Positions 32,114-42,655 of a stretch of DNA of 64,000 nt are shown here, piece after piece. The notes beneath the pieces are model-generated. The model was not told the origin of the DNA. It saw only the letters and a program-made list of their open reading frames with translations, and did not search any database. The translations under genes were made by a program, and so were the position numbers. The DNA is from Halomonas litopenaei (GTDB taxonomy: Bacteria > Pseudomonadota > Gammaproteobacteria > Pseudomonadales > Halomonadaceae), in NCBI RefSeq assembly GCF_017303055.1, contig NZ_JAEKJT010000007.1, forward strand, positions 186,001 to 250,000, written 5' to 3'. Within the stretch, counting starts at the first letter, position 1. Each line of letters starts with the position of its first letter.

Positions 32114-33583
32114 ATGGCAACGCTCGACACCCAGAAGCTCTATATCAATGGCCGTCTGACAGACGCCACCTCCAACGAGACGTTCAGCGTCACCAACCCC
32201 TACGACGGTAGCCACCTGGCAGACGTCCAGGTGGCCAGCGACGCCGACGTGGATGCCGCCGTGGCTGCCGCCCAGCAAGGCCAGAAGGTCTGGGGCGCCA
32301 TGTCCGGCATGGAGCGAGGCCGCATTCTCAACCGCGCCGTGGCCCTGCTGCGTGAGCGCAACGATGAGATCGCGGAACTCGAGACCCGTAACACGGGCAA
32401 GCCCTTCAGCGAGACCTCCACGGTCGACATCGTCACCGGTGCCGACGTGCTGGAGTACTACGCAGGCCTGGCCGCCGCCATCGAAGGCAGCCAGATTCCG
32501 CTGCGCGAAGACAGCTTCGTCTACACCCGTCGCGAGCCGCTTGGCGTGATCGGTTCCATCGGCGCATGGAACTACCCGATCCAGATTGCCTGCTGGAAGT
32601 CAGCCCCTGCCCTCGCCGCCGGCAACGCGGTGGTCTTCAAGCCCAGCGAAGTCACCCCGCTGACCACCATGATCCTGGCCGAGGTGTTCACCGAAGCCGG
32701 CCTGCCGGATGGCGTCTTCAACGTCGTCCATGGCGAGGCTGAGGTGGGCCAGGCGATTACCGGCCATCCTGACATCGCCAAGGTGTCCTTCACTGGCGAG
32801 GTCGGCACCGGCAAGAAGGTCATGTCTGCCTCGGCGGCTTCCAGCCTCAAGGACGTGACCATGGAGCTGGGTGGCAAGTCACCGTTGATCGTATGTCGTG
32901 ATGCGGACCTGGACCGTGCGGCCGACGCCGCCATGATGGCCAACTTCTACTCCAGCGGCCAGATCTGCACCAACGGCACGCGGGTCTTCGTCGATAACGC
33001 CATCAAGGCGGACTTCGAGGCGCGCCTGGCGACTCGTGTAGCGCGAATCAAGGCAGGCGATCCGATGGATCCGGCCGTGAACTTCGGCCCGCTGGTCAGC
33101 TTCGAGCATCAGCAGAAGGTCCTGTCGTACATCGCCCTGGGCCAGCAGGAAGGCGCTCGTGTGTTGGCCGGCGGCGAGACCTGGGATCAGGGTGACTGGG
33201 CCAAGGGTGCCTGGGCGGCGCCTACGGTGTTCACCGACTGCACCGACGATATGCGCATCGTCCGCGAAGAGATTTTCGGACCGGTCATGTCCGTGCTCGG
33301 CTTTGATAGCGAGGAAGAAGTGCTCCAGCGTGCCAACGCCACCACCTATGGCCTGGCGGCGGGCGTCTTTACCGAAAGCCTCAACCGCGCACACCGCATG
33401 ATCCACCGCCTTGAAGCCGGCATCTGCTGGATCAACACCTGGGGCGAGTCGCCGGCCGAAATGCCGGTCGGCGGCTACAAGCAATCGGGTGTCGGCCGTG
33501 AAAACGGTATCGAGACACTGGCCCACTACACCCAGACCAAGTCGGTCCAGGTCGAGATGGGACCCTTCGAGTCGGTTTTCTAA
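32114..33583 (+). CDS. betB: Betaine aldehyde dehydrogenase
   Basis: 489 residues, cytosolic NAD(P)-dependent ALDH oxidising betaine aldehyde to glycine betaine. Visible: [20 protein letters not shown] (catalytic Asn), [12 protein letters not shown], general-base Glu in [11 protein letters not shown], catalytic Cys in [20 protein letters not shown] lies six bases before the start. Length equals E. coli BetB (490). 170 bases after betI. Confidence 0.97.
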   Translation: MATLDTQKLYINGRLTDATSNETFSVTNPYDGSHLADVQVASDADVDAAVAAAQQGQKVWGAMSGMERGRILNRAVALLRERNDEIAELETRNTGKPFSETSTVDIVTGADVLEYYAGLAAAIEGSQIPLREDSFVYTRREPLGVIGSIGAWNYPIQIACWKSAPALAAGNAVVFKPSEVTPLTTMILAEVFTEAGLPDGVFNVVHGEAEVGQAITGHPDIAKVSFTGEVGTGKKVMSASAASSLKDVTMELGGKSPLIVCRDADLDRAADAAMMANFYSSGQICTNGTRVFVDNAIKADFEARLATRVARIKAGDPMDPAVNFGPLVSFEHQQKVLSYIALGQQEGARVLAGGETWDQGDWAKGAWAAPTVFTDCTDDMRIVREEIFGPVMSVLGFDSEEEVLQRANATTYGLAAGVFTESLNRAHRMIHRLEAGICWINTWGESPAEMPVGGYKQSGVGRENGIETLAHYTQTKSVQVEMGPFESVF

Positions 33584-33740
33584 CCTCACCACATCCAGGG
33601 TCGGGGCCCCCACCCCGACCCCATGTGACAGGCTTGCGCGGAATCCCCTGCCCTTTCTCTTGATGGCTCGCCCTCCGGGCCATCCGACACCGCGTCGCGC
33701 CTGACCCCGACATCTCACTTATTCTCCCGGGAGGCGTTTC

Positions 33741-35498
33741 ATGCCACAGCATCGTGAATACGACTACGTCATCATTGGCGCCGGCTCAGCCGGCAACGTT
33801 CTAGCGACTCGCCTGACAGAAGATCCTGACGTCCAGGTGCTGCTGCTCGAAGCAGGTGGCAAGGATCACCGCTTCGACTTTCGCACCCAGATGCCCGCCG
33901 CGCTGGCCTATCCGCTGCAGGGCAAGCGCTACAACTGGGCGTTTGAAACCGACCCTGAGCCGCACATGGACAATCGCCGCATGGAGTGCGGTCGCGGCAA
34001 GGGCCTGGGCGGCTCCTCGCTGATCAACGGCATGTGCTACATCCGTGGCAATGCCCTGGACTATGACGGCTGGGCCCAGCGTGCCGGGTTGGAAGACTGG
34101 CACTATGCCAACTGCCTTCCCTACTTCCGCAAGGCCGAGACCCGTGACATCGGCCCCAACGACTATCATGGTGGCGATGGCCCGGTCAGCGTGACCACGC
34201 CGAAGGAAGGCAACAATCCGCTTTATCACGCCTTTATCGAGGCAGGCCAACAGGCGGGCTACCCGGCCACTGAAGACGTCAACGGCTACCAGCAGGAAGG
34301 CTTCGGTCCCATGGACCGTTTCGTCACCCCCAATGGCCGTCGCGCCTCCACCGCCAGGGGCTATCTCGATGAAGCCAAGCAGCGTCCCAACCTGACCATC
34401 GAAACCCGCGCGACCACCGATGTGATCCTGTTCGAGGGCAAGCGCGCGGTCGGGGTACGCTATCAGCGCAAGGGCCAGGACCAGCAGGTGCGCATCCGTC
34501 GCGAAGTGCTGCTGTGTGCCGGCGCCATCGCCTCGCCGCAGATCCTGCAGCGCTCCGGCATCGGACCGGCCGACCTGCTCGAGGAGCTGGGTATCGAGGC
34601 CGTTCAGGTCAATGACAACGTCGGTGCCCATCTGCAGGACCACCTGGAGATGTACATCCAGTATGAGTGCAAGAAGCCGATCTCCCTCTACCCGGCGTTG
34701 AAGTGGTACAACCAGCCAGCCATCGGCGCAGAATGGATGTTCAAGGGCACCGGCATCGGCGCCAGCAATCAGTTCGAGGCAGCCGGGTTCATTCGTACCA
34801 GCCAGGAGGAAACCTGGCCCAACCTGCAGTACCACTTCCTGCCCATCGCGATCAGCTATAACGGCAAGAGTGCGGTACAGGCCCACGGCTTCCAGGCCCA
34901 CGTCGGCTCCATGCGCTCGGAAAGCGAGGGCCGCGTGCGCTTGACCTCTCTTGATCCCAAGGCGGCGCCGTCCATCCTGTTCAACTACATGTCCACCGAG
35001 AAGGACTGGGAAGAGTTCCGCGACGCCATTCGCCTGACCCGTGAGATCATCGCCCAGCCGGCCATGGACGAATATCGCGGTCGTGAGATCTCTCCGGGAC
35101 CGGACGTCAACACCGACGAGGAACTCGACGCCTTCGTGCGCCAGCACGCCGAGACCGCCTACCACCCCTGCGGCACCTGCCGGATGGGAGATGGCGACGA
35201 CTGCGTGGTAGATGGCGCAGGTCGCGTGCACGGGGTGGAACGCCTGCGCGTGGTAGACGCCTCGCTGTTCCCGGTGATTCCCACTGGCAACCTCAATGCG
35301 CCGACGATCATGCTGGCAGAGCGAATGGCCGACAAGATTCGTGGCCAGCAGACACTGCCGCCGAGCGACGCGCCCTATTACGTGGCCAACGGTGCCCCTG
35401 CCCAGGCCACCCCGCAGCGCCGGCTCGAGGACGCCCACCCGACCCAGGGTGAGCGCCGCCTTGCAGCAGGCACCGACGGCTCGACACCTACTGGCTAG
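33741..35498 (+). CDS. betA: Choline dehydrogenase (GMC oxidoreductase)
   Basis: 585 residues; FAD enzyme oxidising choline to betaine aldehyde, membrane-associated and linked to the respiratory chain. FAD motif [17 protein letters not shown] at residues 7-23, GMC signature [20 protein letters not shown], and C-terminal catalytic His in [10 protein letters not shown] plus [18 protein letters not shown]. About 30 residues longer than E. coli BetA through a Pro/Ala/Thr-rich tail. Start preceded by GGGAGG. Last gene of the bet operon, followed by a terminator. Confidence 0.97.
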   Translation: MPQHREYDYVIIGAGSAGNVLATRLTEDPDVQVLLLEAGGKDHRFDFRTQMPAALAYPLQGKRYNWAFETDPEPHMDNRRMECGRGKGLGGSSLINGMCYIRGNALDYDGWAQRAGLEDWHYANCLPYFRKAETRDIGPNDYHGGDGPVSVTTPKEGNNPLYHAFIEAGQQAGYPATEDVNGYQQEGFGPMDRFVTPNGRRASTARGYLDEAKQRPNLTIETRATTDVILFEGKRAVGVRYQRKGQDQQVRIRREVLLCAGAIASPQILQRSGIGPADLLEELGIEAVQVNDNVGAHLQDHLEMYIQYECKKPISLYPALKWYNQPAIGAEWMFKGTGIGASNQFEAAGFIRTSQEETWPNLQYHFLPIAISYNGKSAVQAHGFQAHVGSMRSESEGRVRLTSLDPKAAPSILFNYMSTEKDWEEFRDAIRLTREIIAQPAMDEYRGREISPGPDVNTDEELDAFVRQHAETAYHPCGTCRMGDGDDCVVDGAGRVHGVERLRVVDASLFPVIPTGNLNAPTIMLAERMADKIRGQQTLPPSDAPYYVANGAPAQATPQRRLEDAHPTQGERRLAAGTDGSTPTG

Positions 35499-35541
35499 CG
35501 AAGCCCGCTGCCACACGCAGCATGTCGACGTCATCCCCCTG

Positions 35542-35568
35542 GCCCTGTGTTCATCACAGGGCTTTTTT
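35542..35568 (+). terminator. Intrinsic terminator of betIBA
   Basis: GCCCTGTG stem, loop TTCAT, CACAGGGC and six T, 43 bases after betA. Confidence 0.95.
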
Positions 35569-35725
35569 GTGCAGCTCAGAGACGTTTGATTCGACCATGG
35601 TGCAAGACCAGGCGTTTTCAGTGGCTGGTTGCCAGTCGATGGGCTAATCTGCAAGAATTCAAACAGGCGTTTTATTCCAATCACCGGCAACACTCTGCCT
35701 CTATCGCCAGCCAAGGAGACTCTCC

Positions 35726-38176
35726 ATGCTCAGCCTGCTCCTGCTCGTCTTCACGGTCGTTGGCCTGATCGCCATCGCCCACCGTGAAGCAGGGTCTGCC
35801 CCCGCGACCGCTCTGCCTGCGGTACTGGGTATCGTCGGTCTACTGCTCGATGCCGAAGTCGTCGGCGTGCTGCTGTTGATCAGCGCTGCCGTGATCGCCG
35901 CGTGTGGCCTGCCCGCACTGCGCCGCCACTGGCTCTCGCCGCGCCTGTTCGCCATGTTCAAGAAGGTCGCGCCCAAGGTCTCTGACACCGAGCGCACCGC
36001 GCTGGAAGCAGGCAGTGTGGCCTGGGATGGGGAGCTGTTCTCCGGCCGCCCCGACTGGCAGCGCCTGCTCGACTTCAAGGACGATGGCCTCAGCGACGAG
36101 GAACGTGCCTTCATCGACCATCAGTGCACCGTCGCCGCCGGCATGTGCAACGCCTGGGACATTGCCCGCGAGCGCGCCGACCTGCCCCCGGAGCTGTGGG
36201 ACTACCTGAAGAAGGAACGCTTCTTCGGCATGATCATTCCCAAGCAGTATGGCGGCCTCGGCTTCTCTGCCAAGGCACAGTCTGCGGTACTGCAGAAGCT
36301 GGCCGTCAATGAGACGCTGATGTCCACCGTGGGCGTGCCCAACTCCCTAGGTCCCGGCGAACTGCTGCTCAAGTACGGCACCCAGGAACAGAAAGATCAT
36401 TACCTGCCGCGCCTGGCCGATGGACGCGAGATCCCCTGTTTCGGCCTGACCGGCCCCCGTGCCGGCTCTGACGCCACGTCGCTGCCGGACGTCGGCATCG
36501 TGTGCAAGAAGGAGGTCGACGGCAAGGAGGTACTGGGCCTGCGCCTGACCTTCAACAAGCGCTGGATCACCCTGGCGCCCATCGCCACCGTGGTTGGCCT
36601 GGCCTTCCGCATGTTCGACCCGGACCACCTGCTGGGCGACAAGGAAGATCTGGGTATCACCTGTGCCCTGGTGCCACGAGACACGGACGGCATGGACATC
36701 GGTCGCCGCCACCACCCCATCGGTAGCCCCTTCATGAATGGCCCGATCCGCGGCAAGGATGTGTTTGTCCCGCTGGATACCATCATCGGTGGCCCGGACA
36801 TGGCGGGTGAAGGCTGGCGCATGTTGATCGAATGTCTGTCGGTGGGTCGCTGCATCACCCTGCCCTCCGGCGCCACAGGCACGGGACGCTACGCCATTGG
36901 CTGGGCTGGAGGCTTTGCCCGCATTCGCCGCCAGTTCAACGTGCCGGTGGCCGAGATGGAAGGCATCCAGGAGCCCCTGGCACGCCTCACCGCCAAGGCC
37001 TACATCGCCCAGGCAGCGGTCTACCAGACCGCCAACACCATCGACCACGGTCATGCACCGGCCGTGCCCTCCACCATCCTCAAGAGCCAGCTGACCGAGT
37101 TCCAGCGAGACATTCTCGCCGATGCCATGGACATTCATGGCGGCAAGGCCGTCACCCTGGGCCCGCGCAACTATCTGGGCATTGGCTACAGCGCGAACCC
37201 GGTGGCCATCACGGTGGAAGGCGCCAACATCATGACCCGCAACCTGATGGTGTTCGGACAGGGTGCCATCCGCTGCCATCCCTACGTGCTTGAAGAGCTG
37301 GCGGCCAAGGATGCTGACGATGCAAAGGCCTTCGATCGCGCCTTCTTCCGCCATGCCGGCCTGATCTTCGGCAACGCGGCGCGCGCCTTCTCCATGGGAC
37401 TTGGCCTGGGCAAGCCTGCCAACCCCTTCGATGAAGTCGCTGGGCCCTACGCCAAGGAGGTCTGCCGTCTTTCCGCTGGCTTCAGCCTGTGCGCGGATGC
37501 GGCCATGGCAAGCCTGGGAGCCGAACTCAAGCAGCGAGAAATGCTGTCGGCACGACTCGGTGACGTGCTGTCCAACCTCTACCTGGTCAGCATGGTGATC
37601 AAGCAGTGGCATGAGGGCGACAAGGTCGAAGGCGAAGCCGAGCTGATGCACTACGCCTGCCGCTTCCTGCTCAACCGCGCCGAGACCGCCTTTGTCGAGG
37701 TATTCGACAACTTGCCGAACAAGGCCCTGGGCAAGACATTGAAGGTGCTGGTCATGCCGCTGGGGCGGCGCTGGGCCCGTCCTCACGACGATCTTGCCCG
37801 GGCCATTGCCAGGTCCGTTTCCACGGGCTCGGCGCTGCGCAAGAAGCTGCTTCAGGGCGCCTGGGACAGCAACGACCAGGTGCAGGACAACCCAGTGGCG
37901 CGCTACAACGCCCTGCTGGAGACCCAGGACCGCGCCGAGGCGCTGTATCGCCAGATCAATCGCGCCTATGCCAAAGGCAAGTTGCCGGTGCAGGCCCTGC
38001 ATCCGGAAGAGCGTCTGGAAGCCGCACTGGCCGAAGGATTGATCAACGAAGACGACGCCGATTTCATGCGCAAGCGTGAGGCCGAGGTGCTGGATATGCT
38101 CAGCGTGGACGACTTTGCCTTCGATGCCTTTGTCACCGACAAGGACAAGGTCAACCTGCACAACGCGACCGCCTGA
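35726..38176 (+). CDS. fadE: Acyl-CoA dehydrogenase FadE
   Basis: 816 residues, matching the large gammaproteobacterial FadE (E. coli 814), which introduces the trans-2 double bond in fatty-acid beta-oxidation. Two N-terminal membrane helices (LSLLLLVFTVVGLIAIAH; VVGVLLLISAAVIAACG), then the acyl-CoA dehydrogenase core with PKQYGGLGFSAKAQS, CFGLTGPRAGSDA and IGGPDMAGEGWRMLIE, catalytic-region GRCITLPSGATG, and a DUF1974 C-terminal domain (from about 500). AAGGAG precedes the start. Monocistronic. Confidence 0.96.
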   Translation: MLSLLLLVFTVVGLIAIAHREAGSAPATALPAVLGIVGLLLDAEVVGVLLLISAAVIAACGLPALRRHWLSPRLFAMFKKVAPKVSDTERTALEAGSVAWDGELFSGRPDWQRLLDFKDDGLSDEERAFIDHQCTVAAGMCNAWDIARERADLPPELWDYLKKERFFGMIIPKQYGGLGFSAKAQSAVLQKLAVNETLMSTVGVPNSLGPGELLLKYGTQEQKDHYLPRLADGREIPCFGLTGPRAGSDATSLPDVGIVCKKEVDGKEVLGLRLTFNKRWITLAPIATVVGLAFRMFDPDHLLGDKEDLGITCALVPRDTDGMDIGRRHHPIGSPFMNGPIRGKDVFVPLDTIIGGPDMAGEGWRMLIECLSVGRCITLPSGATGTGRYAIGWAGGFARIRRQFNVPVAEMEGIQEPLARLTAKAYIAQAAVYQTANTIDHGHAPAVPSTILKSQLTEFQRDILADAMDIHGGKAVTLGPRNYLGIGYSANPVAITVEGANIMTRNLMVFGQGAIRCHPYVLEELAAKDADDAKAFDRAFFRHAGLIFGNAARAFSMGLGLGKPANPFDEVAGPYAKEVCRLSAGFSLCADAAMASLGAELKQREMLSARLGDVLSNLYLVSMVIKQWHEGDKVEGEAELMHYACRFLLNRAETAFVEVFDNLPNKALGKTLKVLVMPLGRRWARPHDDLARAIARSVSTGSALRKKLLQGAWDSNDQVQDNPVARYNALLETQDRAEALYRQINRAYAKGKLPVQALHPEERLEAALAEGLINEDDADFMRKREAEVLDMLSVDDFAFDAFVTDKDKVNLHNATA

Positions 38177-38197
38177 GTCATCGGCACTGCATCACCA

Positions 38198-38223
38198 CAA
38201 CGCCCGGCAATCGCTGGGCGTTG
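38198..38223. terminator. Hairpin between fadE and the SLC13 gene
   Basis: CAACGCCC/GGGCGTTG stem with 10-base loop between convergent genes; T tract weak (TCGTTGT). Confidence 0.55.
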
Positions 38224-38253
38224 TCGTTGTGAAGAGCATTTTCCCTGTGGCCC

Positions 38254-40284
38254 CTACTTCAGCGGCCATACCAGCATGATGAGTGGTATCGCGACCAGCA
38301 TCACCACCAGCGTCAGCGGCAAGCCAAGACGCCAGTAATCGCTGAAGTGGTATCCCGCTGGGCCCATCACCAGGGTATTCGACTGGTGACCGATGGGAGT
38401 GAGGAAGGCGCAGGAGGCGCTGATCGCCACGATCATCAGGAAGGGGTCGAGTGACAGCCCGAATCCGTTGGCCAGGCTGGCAGCAATCGGCGCCATCAGC
38501 AGCGCCGCTGCGGCATTGTTGATGACGTTGGAGAGCAAGGTACTGACCATGAACAACCCTGCCAGCACCAGCAAGGGTGGCCATTGGCTGCCCCACCCCA
38601 ACAGCGTGTCCGCAATCAACTGAGCGCCACCGCTGGTTTCCAGCGACTGCCCCACCGGTATCATCGCTCCCAGCAGTACGATCACCGGACCATCGATGGC
38701 CCGGTAGCCCTCTCGCAGGGGCAGTACCCCGACCACCAGGGTCACCAGGGCGGCCAGGGACAGCGCCACCGCCGCCGGCAGCAGATCAAACAGCATGGCC
38801 ATGATGGCCGCCACGAAGATGCCGATGGACAGGGCCAGCTGACGCGGCTGCCCCAGCGTCAGCCGACGATCCGCCAAGGGCAGGCAGCCCAGTACCGTCA
38901 GGCTCTCACCCAGTCCCTCCGGATCGCCCTGCAGCAACAGCACATCACCGGGGCGGAAGCGGATATCCCTGAGCCGCTGCTGCAGCCTTCCACCATCCCT
39001 AGCCACCGCCACCAGGTGTAGCCCGTATTGATGGTGCAGGCGCAGCTCCGCCGCGGTGCGACCGCTGATCGCGGCGTCATTGCGCACAATGGCCTCGATC
39101 AGATGAAGGTCCTCGTCCTCGGAGCGCTCCTTGCGGCTGTCCTCTTCTGCCTCGTCTTGCGGTGCCGAGTTGCCCGAGTGAGCTCCGCTCTGCGTCCCTT
39201 CCTCGTCACTACCGACGTCATCCCGCGCCCGGTCCAGGGTCTGGCGACGCTCGATGGCCTCCTCGTCCTGGCTGAGCAGATGTCGCGTGCGCTGCGCCAG
39301 AGAAGCTGTCTCAAGGTTGTCGTCGCCGCCGGCTGGCAGGTCGTCGCCTTCGGCGCCCTCTGGCAGGTCGTCGCCCTCTGGGGTAGGCACATCGCTCGGC
39401 GCCAGGCCAACGCGCAACCCGGCCTGATCCTCAAGCGCCTTCAGTTCGTCGGGGCCCGCCTCGAGCAGCAGGATATCGTCTTGTCGCAGTACCCCATAAA
39501 AGGAATGGCCCGCATAGCGCCGTCCATCACGTACCAGCGCCAGCACCGGCACGTTGTCGTCCAGCTTGCGCCTGAGCTTGTGCAACGACCAGCCGAGCGC
39601 CTTGGCATCCGCCCCGACCCGCACTTCGACCAGGTAGTGAGCGGTATCGAACATGGCATCCCGGCTGGCCTGGCCAGTGCGCCGTGGCACCAGACGCCAT
39701 CCCAGCAGGACAATGAAGGCAACTCCGGCCAGGGCCACGGCTCCGCCCACGGGCAAGAAGTCGAACATGGCGAAACGCTCACCCGAGAGCGAGGCGCGAT
39801 AGCTGGAGATGATGATGTTGGGCGGCGTGCCGATCAGCGTGGTCAGGCCGCCCAGCAGTGACCCGAACGCCAGGGGCATCAGCAAGATGGACGGAGAGGT
39901 ATCGTGTTCCCGGGAGAGCCTCAGCGCTACCGGCAACAGCAGCGCCAGCGCACCGACATTGTTCATGAAGCCGGACAACAGCGTGACCAGCCCCGTCAAC
40001 GCCAGCAACTGCAGGATCAGGCGATCTCCAACCTTGAGTACCTGGGCGGAGATCACGTCGACCACGCCTGCGTGCTCGAAGCCCCTGGAAAGCACCAGCA
40101 CCGCCACCACGGTAATCACCGCCGGGTGGCCGAAGCCGGTAAAGGCGTCGTCAGCCGGTACCAGCCCCAACACCACTGACGCCAGGAGTGATGCCAGAGC
40201 CACCAGGTCGAAGCGCCAGCGCCCCCATACAAAGGCCGCCAGCGTCAGCCCAAGCACCACAAACACCAGAAGACTGTCATCCAT
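38254..40284 (-). CDS. SLC13/DASS-family permease with two TrkA_C domains
   Basis: 676 residues from the ATG giving MDDSLLVFVV, after GGAGGAGG. Two membrane halves of the ArsB/CitT fold (1-200; about 460-676) flank two regulatory RCK_C domains (LVEVRVGADAKALGWSLHKL; LIEAIVRNDAAISGRTAAEL). The motif NNVGALALLLPVAL and GTPPNIIISSYR and the second-half GHQSNTLVMGPAGY with NNAAAALLMAPIA are typical of this family of sulfate, phosphate or carboxylate transporters. Unusually, a highly acidic linker of nearly 100 residues separates the two RCK_C domains. Substrate not assignable. Confidence 0.88.
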   Translation of the reverse strand: MDDSLLVFVVLGLTLAAFVWGRWRFDLVALASLLASVVLGLVPADDAFTGFGHPAVITVVAVLVLSRGFEHAGVVDVISAQVLKVGDRLILQLLALTGLVTLLSGFMNNVGALALLLPVALRLSREHDTSPSILLMPLAFGSLLGGLTTLIGTPPNIIISSYRASLSGERFAMFDFLPVGGAVALAGVAFIVLLGWRLVPRRTGQASRDAMFDTAHYLVEVRVGADAKALGWSLHKLRRKLDDNVPVLALVRDGRRYAGHSFYGVLRQDDILLLEAGPDELKALEDQAGLRVGLAPSDVPTPEGDDLPEGAEGDDLPAGGDDNLETASLAQRTRHLLSQDEEAIERRQTLDRARDDVGSDEEGTQSGAHSGNSAPQDEAEEDSRKERSEDEDLHLIEAIVRNDAAISGRTAAELRLHHQYGLHLVAVARDGGRLQQRLRDIRFRPGDVLLLQGDPEGLGESLTVLGCLPLADRRLTLGQPRQLALSIGIFVAAIMAMLFDLLPAAVALSLAALVTLVVGVLPLREGYRAIDGPVIVLLGAMIPVGQSLETSGGAQLIADTLLGWGSQWPPLLVLAGLFMVSTLLSNVINNAAAALLMAPIAASLANGFGLSLDPFLMIVAISASCAFLTPIGHQSNTLVMGPAGYHFSDYWRLGLPLTLVVMLVAIPLIMLVWPLK

Positions 40285-40370
40285 GTCGGCCTCCTCCATG
40301 GTCAGAGCACTACGAAACACTGCATCAGTGTCCAGCGAAACGCTGATTGAGAGTAGCCTACATCAGTGGG

Positions 40371-40937
40371 TTACGTAGCAGGTTCCTCAAAAGGCAGGGG
40401 CTGTTGGCCTCGACGCACCTCGAACACATTCAGCGTCATCGCCACCAGCGCGTAGTACCCCAGCACTCCTACCAGCTCCACTACGGCCTCTTCGCCAAAC
40501 GCCTCCACCGCCTCACGGTAGGTGGACTCATCCACCCGGCGGGTGTCGTAGAGCTGGTAGGCCAAGCGGTGCACCAGCGCCTCCTGGGGATCCTCGAAGG
40601 GCGGCTGCCGGCCCTCGCGCAGTGCCTCTACAACTGCTGGGGAGAGACCGGCCTCCAGCGCGATGGGGGCATGAATCTGCCACTCGGCCTGGGACTTCCA
40701 CCACGCAGCGGTTGCCAGGATGGCAAGCTCCGTCAAGCGCAGTGGCAGGCGTGTCCCATAGCGGCAGAAGGCCCCAAGACGCTGGGCGTTGTCGGCCAGC
40801 TCCGGGCTATGCACCCAGGCGAGAAACGGGCCGTCCAGGTTGCCGCGCGGTCCGCTGAGGATGTCGGACAGCACGCGCCGTTGCTCATCGGTCATGCTGG
40901 CATCGGTGAGCTCCGGCAGGCGGGATCGGATGGACAT
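40371..40937 (-). CDS. Carboxymuconolactone decarboxylase-family protein
   Basis: 188 residues; AhpD-like all-helical protein. Start giving MSIRSRLPELTDASMTDEQRR, with GAGGAAA upstream. Region LPLRLTELAILATAAWWKSQAEWQIHAPIALEAGLSP carries the CMD family pattern, but the peroxidase CXXC of AhpD is replaced (AAWWKSQAEW), with conserved Glu and His retained as in true decarboxylase-type members. It lies 62 bases after the aminotransferase gene and probably shares its transcript. Substrate unknown. Confidence 0.82.
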   Translation of the reverse strand: MSIRSRLPELTDASMTDEQRRVLSDILSGPRGNLDGPFLAWVHSPELADNAQRLGAFCRYGTRLPLRLTELAILATAAWWKSQAEWQIHAPIALEAGLSPAVVEALREGRQPPFEDPQEALVHRLAYQLYDTRRVDESTYREAVEAFGEEAVVELVGVLGYYALVAMTLNVFEVRRGQQPLPFEEPAT

Positions 40938-40999
40938 CTTGGTTTCCTCAAATGGAGTCTTGGGTACAGTGGGTGAGCACCACAGCGCGCAGCCGACGC

Positions 41000-42343
41000 C
41001 TAGGCACCACCGGCAAGGCATTTGACCAGCGCTGTGTCGATGGCGGCCTCAAGCTTGTCGACGATCTCATCCAGGTGCCTGTCTTCGACAATATAGGGAG
41101 GGGCCAGCAGCACATGATCACCGCGCCGACCGTCGAGGGTGCCCCCCGCCGGGTAGCACATCAACCCCTGGGACATCGCAGCCGACTTGATCCGTGCATT
41201 CAGTCGACGCTCTGCCGGGAACGGTGCCTGGGTCTCACGGTCAGCGACCAGTTCCAGGCCAAGGAACAGGCCACGGCCACGCACATCACCCACCTGGGGA
41301 TGATCGCCAAAGCGCTCCAGCAGGCGGCGCTGCAAGCCTTCACCCTGTTGACGCACCCGTTCAAGCAGTCCACGGTCCTCGATACTGCGCTGGACAGCAA
41401 GAGCCCCGGCACATGCCGTGGCGTGGCCAATGTAGGTATGCCCATGCTGAAAGAAGCCTGATCCCTCGGCAATGGCGTCGCGAATTCGCTGGCTTGCCAG
41501 CGTCGCACCAATCGGCTGGTAGCCACCTCCCAATCCCTTGGCAATGGTGACGATATCCGGGCTGATCCCCTCCTGCTCGCAGGCAAACAGCGAGCCTGTG
41601 CGTCCCATGCCACACATCACCTCATCCAGAATCAACAGGATGCCGTGACGATCACAGATCTCGCGGACTCGCTGGAAGTACCCAGGCACGGCGGTCACCG
41701 CGCCGAGCGTAGCCCCGACGACAGGCTCTGCCACGAACGCCATGACACGCTCGGCGCCGAGCTGAGCGATGGTCTGCTCGAGCTCTTGTGCCAGGCGCTC
41801 GCCATAGGCGATGTCGCTCTCTCCCGCCTGTTTGCCGCGGTAGGCATAGCAGGGGCTGACATGTGTCGTCTCGCTGAGCAGCGGTTCGAACGGTTGGCGA
41901 CGCCAGGCATTACCCCCGGTGGCCAGGGCTCCCAAGGTGTTGCCGTGGTAGCTCTGTCGACGAGCGATGACCTGGGTACGCTCCGGCTGGCCGATCTCGA
42001 GGAAGTACTGACGCGCCATCTTCAATGCTGCCTCTACCGCCTCGGAACCGCCGGAGACAAAGTACACGCTGGCGATACCCTCAGGGGCTCGCTCTACCAG
42101 AAAATCGGCCAGCGCTTCCATCGGTTCTGAGGTGAAAAAGCTGGAATGAGCGTAGGCCATCCTGGAGACCTGTTCAGCGATGGCCTGCTGCACCTGGGTA
42201 TCGCTGTGGCCCAGGCAGGACACTGCCGCCCCGCCGCTGGCGTCCAGATAACGCTTGCCACTGGCATCAATGAGGTAGGGACCATCCCCGGCCACCGCGG
42301 TGGGGTAGGTAGAAGTGAGATGGCGATGAAAGACGCGGCTCAT
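41000..42343 (-). CDS. Class-III (omega) aminotransferase
   Basis: 447 residues. PLP-binding elements: SGGSEAVEAALKMARQY, the Asp in LILDEVMCGMGRTG and the catalytic lysine in TIAKGLGGGYQPIGA. Fits the broad aspartate-aminotransferase-family group of class-III enzymes (substrates often beta-alanine, taurine, polyamines or amino-organic acids). Divergent from an RpiR regulator and followed by the CMD protein, suggesting a small inducible catabolic unit. Specific substrate cannot be read. Confidence 0.9.
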   Translation of the reverse strand: MSRVFHRHLTSTYPTAVAGDGPYLIDASGKRYLDASGGAAVSCLGHSDTQVQQAIAEQVSRMAYAHSSFFTSEPMEALADFLVERAPEGIASVYFVSGGSEAVEAALKMARQYFLEIGQPERTQVIARRQSYHGNTLGALATGGNAWRRQPFEPLLSETTHVSPCYAYRGKQAGESDIAYGERLAQELEQTIAQLGAERVMAFVAEPVVGATLGAVTAVPGYFQRVREICDRHGILLILDEVMCGMGRTGSLFACEQEGISPDIVTIAKGLGGGYQPIGATLASQRIRDAIAEGSGFFQHGHTYIGHATACAGALAVQRSIEDRGLLERVRQQGEGLQRRLLERFGDHPQVGDVRGRGLFLGLELVADRETQAPFPAERRLNARIKSAAMSQGLMCYPAGGTLDGRRGDHVLLAPPYIVEDRHLDEIVDKLEAAIDTALVKCLAGGA

Positions 42344-42655
42344 GCTGGCTCCCGGGGTGGTTGGCCCATGGCAGGTAGAAGGTACGGCGGATCACGTGCG
42401 TCGAGGCGGCCAGGGCATCTGACCGAGACATCTGCTGGTGAGCACGAGCTCAGGATCAGGCGCTGGTCGAGTGGCTGGACGGCATCGACATCATTACCGC
42501 CAACAACAAATGCAAATATTAAATGCTTTTTAGATTGTTTCAATGCATTGTTTGCAAAAGCTCGCCTTCTCTACGCGTCTTCTGAGATAGCTGGCAAGAT
42601 AAGCAGCTGTTTTCACATGGCCTCTATCGCCGAATGTTTCAGACAAGGAGCCAAG
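42344..42655. other. Divergent promoter region, aminotransferase and rpiR-type gene
   Basis: 312 bases without a gene; an AT-rich part at 42500-42560 with TGCAAATATTAAATGC and TGCATTGTTTGCA-like dyads may hold the promoters and the RpiR operator. Confidence 0.45.

Noticed and set aside
33801..35714. 637-codon open frame antisense to betA
   Set aside because: Shadow of GC-rich codon use; betA on the other strand has full family motifs and a ribosome site.
36347..38161. 604-codon open frame antisense to fadE
   Set aside because: Exact antisense shadow of a well-supported gene.
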